From Amylostereum areolatum (taxonomy: Eukaryota; Basidiomycota; Agaricomycetes; Russulales; Stereaceae), in contig SAXG01000024.1 in assembly GCA_012932865.1 (NCBI GenBank), forward strand, positions 372,001-436,000: a stretch of 64,000 nucleotides of DNA. The letters run 5' to 3'. Positions within the stretch are counted from its first letter, which is position 1. Each line of letters opens with the position of its first letter. Under the pieces are notes generated by a model. It did no database searches. It had not been told where the DNA came from and saw only the letters and a program-made list of their open reading frames with translations. The translations under genes and the position numbers were made by a program. This document shows positions 52,158 through 64,000 of the stretch, in pieces.

Positions 52158-54446
52158 TTACGAACTTTCGACAAGGTCTCTAATCCGTGCATTACGGGGA
52201 ACGATAGTACACTCAAATGCTTCCGGGTGACTGTGACACGGAGATCAGCTACTAACGAATTTCATGGAAATCTGGTGATGCTCTTACCTGACCAATGTGT
52301 CTGTGAACTCTTCCAACAAGGGGATCTCGCGCCCGGCGGTGTCCTTCGCCGGCGAGATACGGAAGGCGAACAACACAGAGACAGCGAACACCCAGAACGA
52401 CGACTCAGCGAGGTGCCGTCCAGGACAGATCCTTAGAGAAGTAATGCGTGAGAATCCAATATGGTGGTGGCAAATCGACCTCGATGAGAGGTCAACAACA
52501 TACCGTCGTCCAAAGCCGAAAACGTAACTGATGTTTGGATCGTCTATGACCTTGCCATGATTGTCGATGAAGCGCGATGGGTTGAAGCTTTCTGGGTTCT
52601 TATAAGTTTTGGGGTCGTGAAGAATGTGCCTGGATTGTTGTTAAGTGCGTGGGAAGGTAGGATGGTAATGGGTCAAACCATGGGTTGCCGAACACAACAG
52701 CTCCTGCCATACGACACCACGTCAATAGTGATACGGTATTATGGCACGGCAGGGCCTACCTTTCGGAATAAGGTAGCCTTCGTAAATGTCATCTTGAGCT
52801 GTTTCATGAGGAAGAGCTATTGAAGCCAAGGTCAGTTTCGCCGCCAACCTTGCTATGAAGAAGAAGATATCTACGCACACAGCGGAACGGGGGGCCTCCA
52901 CCGCAAAACTTCCTTACAGATGGCTTCGACGTAAGGCAAGGCGCTGCGGTCCTCAAACGTGGGAAGCCTCCCTTCTCCGAGAACACGGTGAAGTTCCTCT
53001 TGAGCTTTATCCTGTATTTCAGGGTGGAGCGCAAGTGCGAGGAAGAGCACCGTAAGAGCCGCTACAGTCTGCTCACGTGGAGACGTCAGGGTTGGTTCAT
53101 ATTTCGTACAGAAGAAATATCACAGACCGTGTCTGAACCGGCTGGAGCGGGTGGTTAGAAAAGCTTGCTATTCAGAGCCAGAAAAAGGCCAAAAACTCAC
53201 GGGCATAAAGAGAGGCGATGGAGGTCTTGATCAATTGCTCGTCTCGTGGTAGAGAGCCGCCGTTTTCCTGAAGGCTTTCGAGATAATCGCGGACCAAACA
53301 AGGACCGGCAGTCCCGTCCTCCTATGATTTTGGTATACTGGTCAGCATCCTCTGTTCATATGTCCCGGCCCAATGTCCGCATAATGTGCAACATCACTCA
53401 CCATCCGATTCCTGGTATAGCGGTAGGTATCGTTGATTATACGATCGCCCATTAATCTACCCCGGGCAGCCAAAGCCTTGAATCCCATACCTGGGAGCCA
53501 AGCGGGTAAATGCCTTACTGCTCGCGAGCACGCAAAAGGCGTTAGCTCGAGGGAGCGTAGGATGGGAATCTGTACTCACGAAAAGGTATGTCATTCACTA
53601 AGACGGCCCCTGGAAGCATGACATCATTGGTGACGACCATCAAGCCTTCAGCGAGGGAGAGAAGATCATCGTCTAGGGTCTTGGCGTCGTACCCGTAGAG
53701 GAGAAGTAGCATTGTAGATGCCGTAGCACTGAAAAACACTGTTGTCAGCAGGGCGCCTGGAACAGCTACTGATGGATAAAGCTGGATATAATGAAACGTA
53801 CTACTTGATATGACCTGAGAATGTGTCCGGATCTTGTGCGACAAGGCGGAGGAACTGGTACGCCTTCATCTGAAGAACAGGAAACAATCGCTGGATAGCT
53901 GTCGGTCGCATGCCCTGCTCTGTGATCCTCCGTCCCGTCCTCCATCGATGATCTGTAGGCATCATGGGATAGTCCCAGTCATAGATTCCTATCCTGGATT
54001 ACATAGAGTGAGTAAGTTAGCTGAAGAACGATGTGTAGGAAGACGTGCATTTCGAGCATAGTCTGGCGCGGGCGCTCGGAATAAATCGCACCCCGCCGTT
54101 CAAAAAGATCTTTCACAGCTCTGACAGAGTTTAAAACGACCATGGTCTGGCCGAAGACGCGCACGGATACTATGTCGCCTACGATTGGGCAGAAACTGTG
54201 ATTTAAACAAGGAACGAGAACACAGTTACTACGTGAAATCGTACCGTATTTCTCGGACCAGTCAGCGTAGGTGACCCACGGTTTCTTCTTCGGGATGTCA
54301 AAGAGATTTCCAACCAACGGGAGAGGCGGTGGGCCAGGAGGGGCGCGAGACCGTCGCCTGGGAGAGGTAATGTACCATGTTGCGACACCGATAAAGGCTA
54401 TGAAGGCCAACCAATCCAGCAAATAAAGGGGGGTAATGAATATCAT
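52158..54446 (-). CDS. Cytochrome P450, 511 aa, 13 exons, one probable GC-AG intron
   Basis: Exons (high to low) 54446-54245, 54178-54049, 53993-53805, 53728-53580, 53517-53402, 53321-53201, 53141-53128, 53068-52879, 52816-52760, 52703-52679, 52629-52504, 52431-52288 and 52230-52158. It has an N-terminal membrane anchor (LLDWLAFIAFIGVATWYI), hinge APPGPPPLPLVGN, I-helix GSDTTVAALTVLF, ExxR in KEVLR, and heme loop FGFGRRICPGRHLAE. It is a paralogue of the P450 at 27476-29721: twelve introns at matching places and eight exons of identical length. Intron 2 (53994-54048) begins GC instead of GT at the place set by the paralogue. Substrate unknown. Confidence 0.88.
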
Positions 54447-57400
54447 GATGTGGGGTCGTTGTAGTGGAGACTAAGAAGGAATCATTCAGCTCCCGACGTA
54501 CATACTTATATAAGAAAGCGTGGACGAGCGCGTGCTCGCCTATGACATGCCAAACGCTTGTTGTTCTATCCCCCTTCGGTACTGAGTGTTCGGACCCGAG
54601 TTCTGAATTACGAGGGGTCAGCGATAAGCGCGCGGTGGATAGGAAGGATACAGACGACCGGCGCGAATCATCGACGGAGTCGTCCTGTCCAGGAAACAGA
54701 CTGGCAAGAAGATAATTCTTTTCAGCGACGACATTGCGATATTGCACCTGGTGACGTTCAGAAAAAGCCAGTGCTTCAGACTTCTGACCGGCGCAATCAG
54801 TGAACTTCAAACACTAAGTAAACGCCCCGACCTGACCCGTACAATGCCCAAGGTCAGTCGGCCGCGGAACTGAGATTATAGTCGCATGCATGGCGCCGGA
54901 GCTTACCAACAGAAAGAAGCCAGGTGATCATCCTGAGAGAAGGGAGCCTCTATAAGAGGCTATTGTATGGTGATCATCGATGAGCCAAAGAACATGCAGA
55001 GTTGGGGAAGCATGCTGGACATTCTGTGATACGAGAGGGATCGGAACAGACTCCTGGACAATAAAAGGAAAGGTTCCACGTTGGTAAGTTGTAGGTATAG
55101 GTATTTTCCGGATGACGACTTACGACGCATACACCCAGACGCTACTCGTCCAACAGAAGGCCCGAGCTTCTAGTGAACATTGTATCCTAGACCCCAGACT
55201 TTTCACCTCCTGTACGAGGTCTCTTGTACATTGGTTCTGAGGCCGTGGCGGTGTTTTCGGAGGCCGTGAGGCGGTTGCAGGCAAACAGAATGAGCATCGT
55301 GAACGGAAGCAAGCCAGATGCACGCTTACCTTACCATCGTAAGGATGATAGGGCCCGAACACATAGGAAAAACTCGCCAACACGAACGCAATAGTCAGAA
55401 CTTGGAGAGTATGACGCATGCTGACGGTCTATACTGAAGGAGCCATAGTACCTGCGACGACCTGAAAAGAAACACGGTCTGAAACCAGATGTCTTGTCGC
55501 AGGGATGAAAATCGCTACGAGACTTCATCCCGTGACGGCATGGCAAGGACAGGGGAAAGGGAATGAGTAGAGCTGAAAATGCGCGAGTTAGAATGAGAGC
55601 GAGTGGTCATGAATACGAGGACGCACCCTTATAGTCTATAGACATGGTTTATGCGTACGTCGCGGGCTGTGCGGAATCGGAACCATGATTGACTCGGGCT
55701 GGCTGGTCGATATTGTATTGGGGAAGGTTGGCACTGCAGAAGTTCACGCGATGTGAGGCTTCTGTAAGCCGAAGATTTCGATCCAAGACTGGATAATTGT
55801 GGACGGGGATGGGGTCGAACTTATTTGAGAGGCATAAATATCGGACAAACTTAACCATCGGGGAGGGTGAATGATACGGCAGATATTTGCATATTGAATC
55901 GATCGTAGGATACATAGTCACTATCATACCTGCGGACAGCGTTAACGATGAAAAAAGAGCGCCACAACAAGACGCACGCACGGTAGCCAGTATTGAGCCT
56001 CGCTAGCATCACAATCGTTCCTTGGCAAGTAATGGGATACGAATGATACAAAGGAGATATGAGTACTAGAATCCGCGGACATGAAGAATGAGAACACACC
56101 TCTGCCCCCCACCCTCTAGAGATCCCGCATTTCCAATACCGTGGCCCATTTGCCGATTTCTCTTGCGATTCCGTCACATCTGTCCTTGAGGGAGGGCTTG
56201 GGATAGGCTTCTGAGGGTGGAAGTTTCTCGAAGAAACGTCGGTGCTCGTTGAACTCGGTCTGATACCTTTGGTGGAGCTATGTACGCTGGCGGAGAGCTG
56301 ACGCGTGAATAACGGAGATCTCCTGTTCGCGGTTTGGGGATAATCGTACTCATGGAAGCGGTGAAGATACTACTGATAGAGGTCGAGAGTCGAAATTGAG
56401 AGGAAGTGAAGCTCTTCTCACACGTCCAACTTCGGGCAGTATTGGGGTAAAGGGGGATAACTTCGATCCACGAAGGTGTGGTTGGAGACGATGTGAAATT
56501 GCAGTAGGTGGGCGGTGGTACAACGGTTGAGGACAGAGCCTGCGAATGTGCGAGTCAGTAGTAAGAGGAATACGTAAGAACAAGAATAACGGCCTCTATG
56601 TCTTTAATACCTCCGAGGACGGTGCTGGAGCTTGTGTCTTGGACTGCTTGACGGCATTAGGGTTCGGACCGAGTCGCAGCAGCGAAGCGGTCAGGGTAGG
56701 CCTGACAGTCCGAAACGTAACGACTGAGGCCATTGGGCTACAGCGAGTGAACATTGGATGGGTGGAGTTCCCGAGACGGTCTGGGTGGCGGACGTGAGAT
56801 GCTAGTGGGGCCGAGCTTGAAGGCGAGGGACGTGCACGGTGAAATGTCCTCTGCACGCACCGGTGAGTTAGCGATCTTACGAATATGAATGCACCAAAAC
56901 AAAACAGACATACAGTACGTCCGTGGTGAACGCTGTCGGTCTTCGAATACGGCAGTCCGTCATACATGTTGTACCCAGCCCACAAGTCGACGGCAGCTAT
57001 TCGAATATGTGAGCCTTTGTGACTGGCGGACAAAGCAGCCGAGAACGCACCTTAACATCATGCCCTCGACGGAGACTTGATACGACGTTGCGACGAGATT
57101 GAGCTCCTCGGTGGCGGTGGGGGGCTTGGGGAAAAGAGTAGGCATCGAGCATGACAGCCCGCACGATCGAAGCTACACGACTGGGAGAAATCAGCGACAT
57201 GTGTTGCATAACGACATTGCCTTGGCTACGTACATCGAAACGGCATTCGTGTTGGATGTCGTGGTGCACGACCGGAGCCAAAGCCATAGGTAGGTAGGTG
57301 CTAGAAGAATGAGGGTCAGGAGAAGATGGAAGGAAATCAGGAAGACCGCGCACCTCCATCCCTTTTATGTCTTCAGGATGGGCCGCGGACGGTGTCTTGG

Positions 57401-60009
57401 ACTGCCCAGCTGAGAGTTGCGTTTGGATCCAGACTAGGTTGGCGCGACGGTGGTGCCATTTGGGCGCAGCGATACCACTGGACGGGTCTATCAGAAAAAA
57501 CCACGCTGGCCTATTCACGACCCGAGACTCGTCTGGTACAAGGATTCTGCATAAAACTGATTTGGTTGGATTCTGCGCGTTGGCGCGATCGGCGTATTTT
57601 GAGAGCATGCAACACAACATTGTCCACGAACTTGACGGATAGCACAGGAGAAAAGTTGTACATTGGCACCATGCATGATATTACACGTTCGCTACTTATA
57701 CCTGCGTTGGAAACGTGGAGTCAGTGATAGAAGGAAGGCTACGGACAGGAGACGTGCGCACGATAATCGCCCCTTGAGTACTAGTCGACAATCCCAATAA
57801 CTGCATGATCGCCTGCCATACCCGTCCACGTACCAATCCCTAAGGCCTGAGGTACCCAGCGCCTTCCGGCGACGGCGTGAGCTCTCACGTTTCGCAAATT
57901 GAACAGAAGAAAACGCACGTCGAATATCCGTTCCCTACGCCTTTTCACTATAGCCTATAGGCGCTACGCGCCATCGTTGCGATCATTCGTGAAGCCTTCC
58001 GACGAGCTCCGAAACGAAATCACGGAGTAGGGGGAGAGCTGGAGGTAGGAGACTTGAGAAGTGAGCTGAACTGAAGTGCTTGTGCCACTGCCACTCAGGG
58101 AGTCAGGCCAGTGGTCGTCGAACAAAGCGCGGGAAGAGCGCCGGGGGTGCCGACGTCCTTCCCAAACAGGGTCGTCACGGGCCGCCGCCGATTGAGCTCG
58201 TCGTTGCAAACGATGCTCTCGGCACTAGTACTCTTGCCTTCTGCCAGTCCCCTGCTCATAATCTATATATCTCTTTTCGCCATCTCTTCTCGCCCTCGAA
58301 ACCACTCCTGCTCACGAGGCCAGCGATATTTACTTGAATAACTTGGACTCTACCTCAACGCCCTTGTCTCAACCCGTCAAATGCACCGCCCCGGTTTCTC
58401 GTCTCAGATCAGACCAAGCCTCCACAAGCCAAGCCCCATGCCCTTTCTAACCGGTACAATACCTCCTATCGCGCGCAAGAATGCGCGCCTCGTCCGCTGC
58501 CTTAATGTCTGGCCTTCTCCCTTTTCGGTGGTCCGACGGCCACTACTGTCATCACCAAGTTGAAGTAGTCGTATTCGGTCCACCCACGAGGCCCCAAATG
58601 CGAAACCGTCGTGTAACACGCCCAGAGTGCTCAAAATAACTGCGAAGGGAGATGCACTTTGCAGTGCTACTGGTCGAATGGACTACTAGGTGAGCATATC
58701 TTTCCAGAGTCAAAGGATGGGTCGTGGTTGTGAAAACGAGGGTGCCGGGGCCCGGCGGCGAGGGATGGTGATGTTTAACCCATCGACAACGACGGCGGCG
58801 GCGCGCACCTCTTACAGGGCTGTATGGTGCGCATATAGTCCTGTTACGAGGGAAGTCCATCGTCCCACGTTGGAACTGTCTCCTTTCTTCTATTTCGCCT
58901 ATGTATGCATACCCGTTAATCGTCACTGCTCACTGTTCGATTTTTTGCTTCAGGATACTGGGGCCTTGTCATCGAAAACTGGAGCCCGAGCCCATATCTA
59001 CAATAGGTCCTTACGCTCCTTCTCTCAAGTGTTCAACACCGTTACGCTCTCACCGCGACCTCTCGTGCTCTCCGGGCTCCCTCGTTAGGTTATAATTCGA
59101 TACTTCCCTCCGTACCCCTGCTCCAAGCCACTCTCCGAATCGTGTTCGCACCTCAAACCGTCTTTGATGTCCAGGCCGGCTATCTTCCCTCGCGCATTTC
59201 TCCACACCCGCCGTCTCGCTCTACAGCTTGTCTCCTGCCCCCCCCCCCCCACTTCCTTCGTCTTCCTCCTTCTCGTTGATCGAACATCGCTACGACTTCG
59301 GATGACGCCCTCACAGTCGGAATGATGCATCAAGGTCATGGCTTTGATCCTCGCGCGATGCTGGTGCTCTCCCGGATGCCCGATGTCGTTCGTTCCACGA
59401 CATGGGAGCGTACGCGGGCATGTCCCACACTCGCCACTCACAATATTTCAACAGCTCAACCTTCCACCACGCGCGTTCCTCAAACTCGTTCATTCAACTC
59501 CTTCAAACACTATGTCCATTCCTCGCGCCCTCTGTCAGACCCATGCCCTCGTCGGAGGTCCGCGTCAACTCCCGGATCCAACAATGTAATGCGAACAGGC
59601 CATGAGAGGGTGTGGTGTGCTACGGGTGATGTGCATGCATGAATGACAGCTTCGGGATCTTCGGCATGCAGGTGTGGGTACTCGAGCTGCACTGAAGCTG
59701 GAGACACGCTGTGCGAGCGGAACAGATCCTCCCGGTGAATGTGGTCGAGGCGATGCTGTCTCGTTCTTTTACAATCGACACCGTTGTAGGCTGTGCGGTA
59801 TAGTTTGCGACACCCTTCAACCCACTGCATCCCCATTCACAACTGACATGCCCGTCCTACGTTATTGTTGGACTTTACATCTGATATACATAAGTATCAT
59901 ATATCAAACAGACTGAACCACTCCGTGTTAACATCTGCAACTAAACCTGTGAGCTCAAATCATTCAGTTGTGTATGTCTAAGTTGATCAATTGATGACTT
60001 ACCTATTCA
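54447..60009. other. Five-kilobase gene-poor region
   Basis: I see no gene I can support here apart from one weak small-peptide candidate (55187-55419). Minus-strand frames around 56596-57620 contain protein-like stretches (LNLVATSYQVSVEGMM; DLWAGYNMYDGLPYS) but the splice phases do not close, so they may be remnants. A C13 homopolymer is at about 59238-59250. The left end is the P450 promoter. Confidence 0.4.
55187..55419 (-). CDS. Possible small secreted peptide, 44 aa
   Basis: Exons 55419-55335 and 55236-55187 could encode a 44-residue protein with a clean signal peptide (LQVLTIAFVLASFSYVFG) and a tail containing a KR dibasic site (MYKR-PRTGGEKSGV) such as Kex2 cuts. Two overlapping donors (GTAAGGTAAG) are present. 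The evidence is only an ATG, a hydrophobic segment and splice consensus, so it may be chance. Confidence 0.22.
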
Positions 60010-63000
60010 TTATGCACCAATATGCACAAAATTCACCCACCGGTCTAGTGGCACACCATTCCTTCTCATGACCCTCACTGCCATGTGGAGAGCCTTGGCT
60101 GAGTTTCTGTAGTCTAGCTTGGCAACATCTCCACCAGCAAATTTGAGCATGGCCTTGTAGAATGCTCTGGCAACCATAGGTCCATCCTCATCTGCCATTC
60201 CCCACAGAGTCCCAATCACAGACTTGAAGCCAGCAAATTGCATTGCTGCAGCTAGATGTATGACTTCATCATAATTTCTCTGCTTATCTCCAGCTGCACT
60301 GTGACAAGCAGAAAGGAAAGCCAGTTCAGCATTATCAAGATTGGCTCTCATTATATCAATAACCCGGAGGGTGTTTTGGCCAGACAGCTTGAAGTGAGAG
60401 TCAAAAGGAAATTTCTCAAGATTACCATGGCAAGCGATGTGGGCCCATGGGTATTTAGCAAGAGACTCAAGGATTAAAGCTTGATCTATATGGTTTTTGT
60501 ATGGCATCTTTACGATGCTGCCCACAGACTCTCTAACAGCAGCAAGTTCATCTGTGACTTGAGGGAGACTGTCTTTGATTCCAATAACAAAGAGAGAGGG
60601 TGGGACACTTTGTTCCCTGTGTGCTTTATGTGCTGCAAGCAGAGAACCAAGAGTAGAAGTATAAGATGATATATAGAGATCAGAGACACCTGGGCCATGT
60701 GGAGGCTGTGCAGCATGAAGAGGAAGGGTGCAAAGCTCTCTGGTTGGGCACCACCAAATTCTAGATAGCTTTGGGACCTTTAGTTCTTGTAATTTGGCTA
60801 TAATTGGTTGCACAATAAGGTTCCAAAGGGAAAACAGGATATCCTGTATAATACGAGAGCGTCCATCATCTTCTCTATTGATTGCTGTAATGACAGACCA
60901 CTTATGTGCCAGCTTTGACACCACATCCACAAGGTCGGAAGACTCCGTTTGAGCACTTGCAAGAGAGACAATAATTGGGTCTACATGTGGACTTGGAAGA
61001 ATAAGAGCATCAGAACGAAATTCAGACAGATTGACCACAATGACTGGGCCAAATAAGGCTGCCTCAGAAAGCAGGGAATAAGGAGTGGCCTTCAAGAAAT
61101 GCTCTTGCCCTGGTAGCTGTCGTATCTGGGTTATAATCTGCTCCCTTCTTTCAATAAACTTCCGCTGTTGAGCCCATTTTTCCATGTTATTGCTATATCT
61201 CTCAGAGTTTTCATAGGAGCCTGTTGATATAGGCATTTGTTCTAGTGCTGTGCATAACATTTCAAGCTCATTAAGTAGATAATTAGAGCCAAGTGATGTG
61301 CGCTCAAATGTGGGTCTGAGTCCTTTAGTTGTGGACCAGATAATGGCTCTGCCCTGCTCAAGGAGCTCTATTGCTTGGTGGTACTCCTTCTGGTTCAGTG
61401 CTTCTGATGTGGCATTGAGACCAGTTAAGGACCAAGAGTGATCAATAAGCCTATAGCGAAGAACAATGTTTGGATGGAGGAGAATTTGAGATATAAAAAC
61501 CTCCAGTGCAGCTCTATATGCAAGTAGCAAGGATGCATGATTATTTTTCTGAACAAATGATATCCAAGACTGTGCAGCATTAAGGCGGGTTTCAATTGGA
61601 CCATGTATATCATAAACAACCTCAGAGAGTATTTCAACTACATTATCAAGATCTTCTTTTTTCCCTAGAGCTTCATAACGCCTCTGTAGTATATCGCCAA
61701 GGCTATAAAGGGAGCTAGATCGGGAAGGGTGGCCTTGGGGGCTCAATTCCAAAGCCTCCTGACAGTAGACAATGCCTTGTTCCAGATATTTTATATCACC
61801 CTGACTCATATCATAACATTTAATTGCTGTACCTGCAAGATTATGTAGAGTCTGAGATCGATAGTAATGGCCTTGGGAAAGTAGGCTCAGAGCCTCCTGA
61901 AGGTATATTATTGCCTGTTCCAGATCATCCACACACAGAAAGATATCATAGCGTGTAGAGAGTGCAGTTGCAAGATTGTTTAGACTCATAAATTGATTAG
62001 AATCACCTTGGATGGCATCCAAATCCACAGCCTCCTGATAGTAGACAATAGCCTGTTCCAGATCTTCTATTTTCCGAAGGACATCATAACGGTCAAGAAG
62101 TGCATTTGCAAGGTTGTTCAGAGGTATAACTCGGTGAGGTTCCCCTGGAGGCTGCATGTCTAGAGTCTCCTGAAAATAGACAATAGCCTGTTCCAGATCC
62201 TCTCTTTGCCCAAGAATTTCATGGCGTGTTGCAAGTGCAAAGGCAAGATCACTTAAGGATACAGTCCGGCTAGGATGACCATGGGGACATAACATCAGAG
62301 CCTCCTGATGAAATCTGATAGCCTGTTCTAAATCATCTATCTGCCCAAGAATTCGATGACGTATCCAGATTGCACTTCCAGCATCATTCAGATAGTTAGC
62401 TCTGTCAGGATGGCCTTGGGGGTGCAAATCTAGTGCCTCCTGGAAGTAGACAACAGCCTGCTCTAGATCATCTACCTGCCCAAGTCTGTCAAAACGTGTC
62501 GATATTGCACATGCCAGATGTTGCAAGTAATGAGACCGATCAGGATGCCCTGGGAGGTGCAAATCTAGAGCCTCTCGAAGGTAGATAATGCCATGTTGCA
62601 GATCATCTATACAATGTGTCTTATCATAGATTTTACGCACTGCAAGTTCAAAGTTGTTCAGTGATGCGGGTCGATTGAGCTTGTCTGAAGCACACAGTTT
62701 CAAAGCCTCCGTGTGGTAGAACATAGCCTGCAAAAGAAGCCCTTCTTGGCCTAGACGACCATACTGTTTCAGCAAAGCATATCCCAGCGCACATAAACCA
62801 AGACAGTCGACCAAGAGCCCAGCATCGCGATAGTCCGTCAAGATTTGTATAGCATCATCGAGATCCTCAAAGTGTCCGTGCTCCCCGAAGTGAGCGAGCA
62901 GTGATTCACCCCGAGTTCTTAGATCAACATAGTTTTCAGAGCCGCGCACGGACGATATAGCCTTCAGTTGCAGACGTTGCTGTAGGAGAACAGTGTCCTA

Positions 63001-63402
63001 AAGTCGCAGTATTGAACGCGCGTAACACTGGCAAGATATATGTTCACTCACATCACTGTCGTCCAGGTCTTCTTTCTCTCTCGCATCGTATGGGTGCGCA
63101 CGATGGCCGTGCTGGATGTGCTGCTCAACCGTATCCGTGTCCTCCGAGCGAGAATCATCGTGGTGAAGACTGATGGTCGACAATAAAACATGACGTCGGC
63201 GCGACGAGACGCAAGCACATACCTTTTGACTTCAGAACCATCACGGATAGCATCCTGTGGATATAATTGGTACATATCGTGGAAAGGAAACTTATAGAGC
63301 ACGTACCGAGAGACCATCCGAATCCCATTTTCCCGAATCCCGCGTTGGGACGGTGTCTTGATCAGTATCCGACTCTCGAGAGTCTCTCACGATCGATGGC
63401 AT
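60010..63402 (-). CDS. TPR-CHAT protein (caspase-like protease), 1,077 aa
   Basis: Exons 63402-63307, 63254-63223, 63169-63052 and 62997-60010 close to one frame; the last exon holds over 90% of the protein. After an acidic, disordered N-terminus (about 90 residues) come about nine tetratricopeptide-like repeats of the DDLEQAIVYFQEALDLHPQG type, with the recurring GHPDR linker. The C-terminal third is a CHAT (caspase HetF associated with TPRs) domain. It has the expected dyad: His in WAHIACHGNL (about 939) and Cys in LAFLSACHSAAGD (about 980), then GFKSVIGTLWGMADEDGP. Both catalytic residues are kept, so a cysteine protease is plausible. Agaricomycetes carry many such genes; roles in self/non-self or death signalling are suspected by analogy only. 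It looks AT-richer than its neighbours. Confidence 0.9.
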
Positions 63403-64000
63403 GTTTGATTGTGTCTTTCTAAATTCACAGGTGAGCTGAGCACGTTAGAGGATCCGACGGTGGGCATACCGAGCTGCGCGATGAAAGATGGACAGCGATG
63501 GTGGTAGTCGTTGAGAGAGAGAGAGCGTGGGAAGACGACGACGTCGCGTCCACTCCAATGCTGCTGCTCCTCATGATGTTTGCCGCCACGCACTCGCTAC
63601 GTCTAGGACATCCGCCTTTCTGTTCATTGATCTCATCCTTGCACGAGCAATATTCCCGTGCATAGTGGTGGTAGCGCCCTTCATCCATACCGAGCGGCCG
63701 CACTGTGCAAATGTACGCGCGCGGCGCAAGCCTATATTGGGGTCAGTGATCAACATCATTCGGACACTTCCCCGATCTATCAAGGCCTACCAACGTGAAG
63801 GAGTCGCCGTGCTGGTTGAATGTCAGGTGGAAATGCGACGGATGATTGTAGACGGCTGTGACTCGAGGTGTGCTCTCCCGCGTTGTTTACTCCCTCCCCC
63901 TTCCGTCTCTTCCTAATCGCCATCTTTCTGGTCTGTGCTGTTTTCGTCCACGGTACTCTGACGCAAGGACCTCCTCTCCGTGTCAAACCATCCCGTTTCA
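63403..64000. other. Upstream flank of the CHAT gene
   Basis: No gene supported. Overlapping short frames on both strands (63425-63916) contain no conserved motif. The stretch should hold the CHAT promoter and possibly a non-coding first exon. Confidence 0.4.

Noticed and set aside
56596..57620. Minus-strand multi-exon gene model
   Set aside because: Protein-like stretches exist, but donor and acceptor phases do not close to one frame and no family was recognised.
59238..59250. C13 tract as a regulatory element
   Set aside because: A simple homopolymer in a gene-poor region; no supporting context.

Overview
The window is nuclear DNA from a filamentous fungus, almost certainly a mushroom-type basidiomycete (Agaricomycotina). 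The reasons are dense genes with many short (about 50-60 base) GT-AG introns, an intron-bearing tRNA-Leu, paired multi-intron P450s, a TPR-CHAT protease, and a mix of Ty3/gypsy, hAT-like, Tc1-like and large protease-carrying DNA transposons. Exon models were built by hand from the reading frames and splice signals. In every model listed the exon phases close to one open frame, except where a frameshift is stated.

Region 1 (1-14.7 kb) is a transposon cluster. A Ty3/gypsy retroelement on the minus strand runs off the left edge; its pol carries two nonsense codons and its upstream LTR is at 3879-4250. A small unknown gene (4297-5280) and an intact Tc1/IS630-type transposase gene (5507-6595) follow. 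Next is a 1,039-base hAT-like non-autonomous element (6754-7792) with 94-base inverted repeats and an 8-base target duplication. Only 34 bases after the hAT duplication ends, a complete 6,846-base DNA transposon begins (7837-14682), with perfect 31-base inverted repeats and a 10-base target duplication. Its one long gene appears to encode a Ulp1-like cysteine protease, a zinc-finger-like region and a DDE-type transposase in a single 1,914-residue frame.

Region 2 (14.7-26.1 kb) is housekeeping: IES6 (INO80 complex), tRNA-Leu(CAA), mitochondrial ribosomal protein mL38, a short-chain dehydrogenase, a small conserved-looking unknown, NAA38 (NatC), DPM1 (dolichol-phosphate-mannose synthase), an F-box protein and a dienelactone-hydrolase-family enzyme. 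Region 3 (27-40 kb) holds a cytochrome P450, a Sel1-repeat protein, a gene-poor stretch with a small hairpin-like inverted-repeat element, and a large membrane-anchored coiled-coil protein.

Region 4 (41-54.5 kb) holds a striking secreted protein made of thirteen 36-residue Ala/Gly-rich repeats, then IND1 (complex I Fe-S assembly), PRP16 (splicing helicase) and a second P450. The second P450 has the same 13-exon layout as the first. Three homopolymer tracts (two C8, one T6) put otherwise good coding frames out of register.

Region 5 (54.5-64 kb) is gene-poor until a TPR-CHAT protease-like gene (60010-63402), which looks more AT-rich than its surroundings. The left end and the gene-poor stretches are accessory in character; the middle is core genome.
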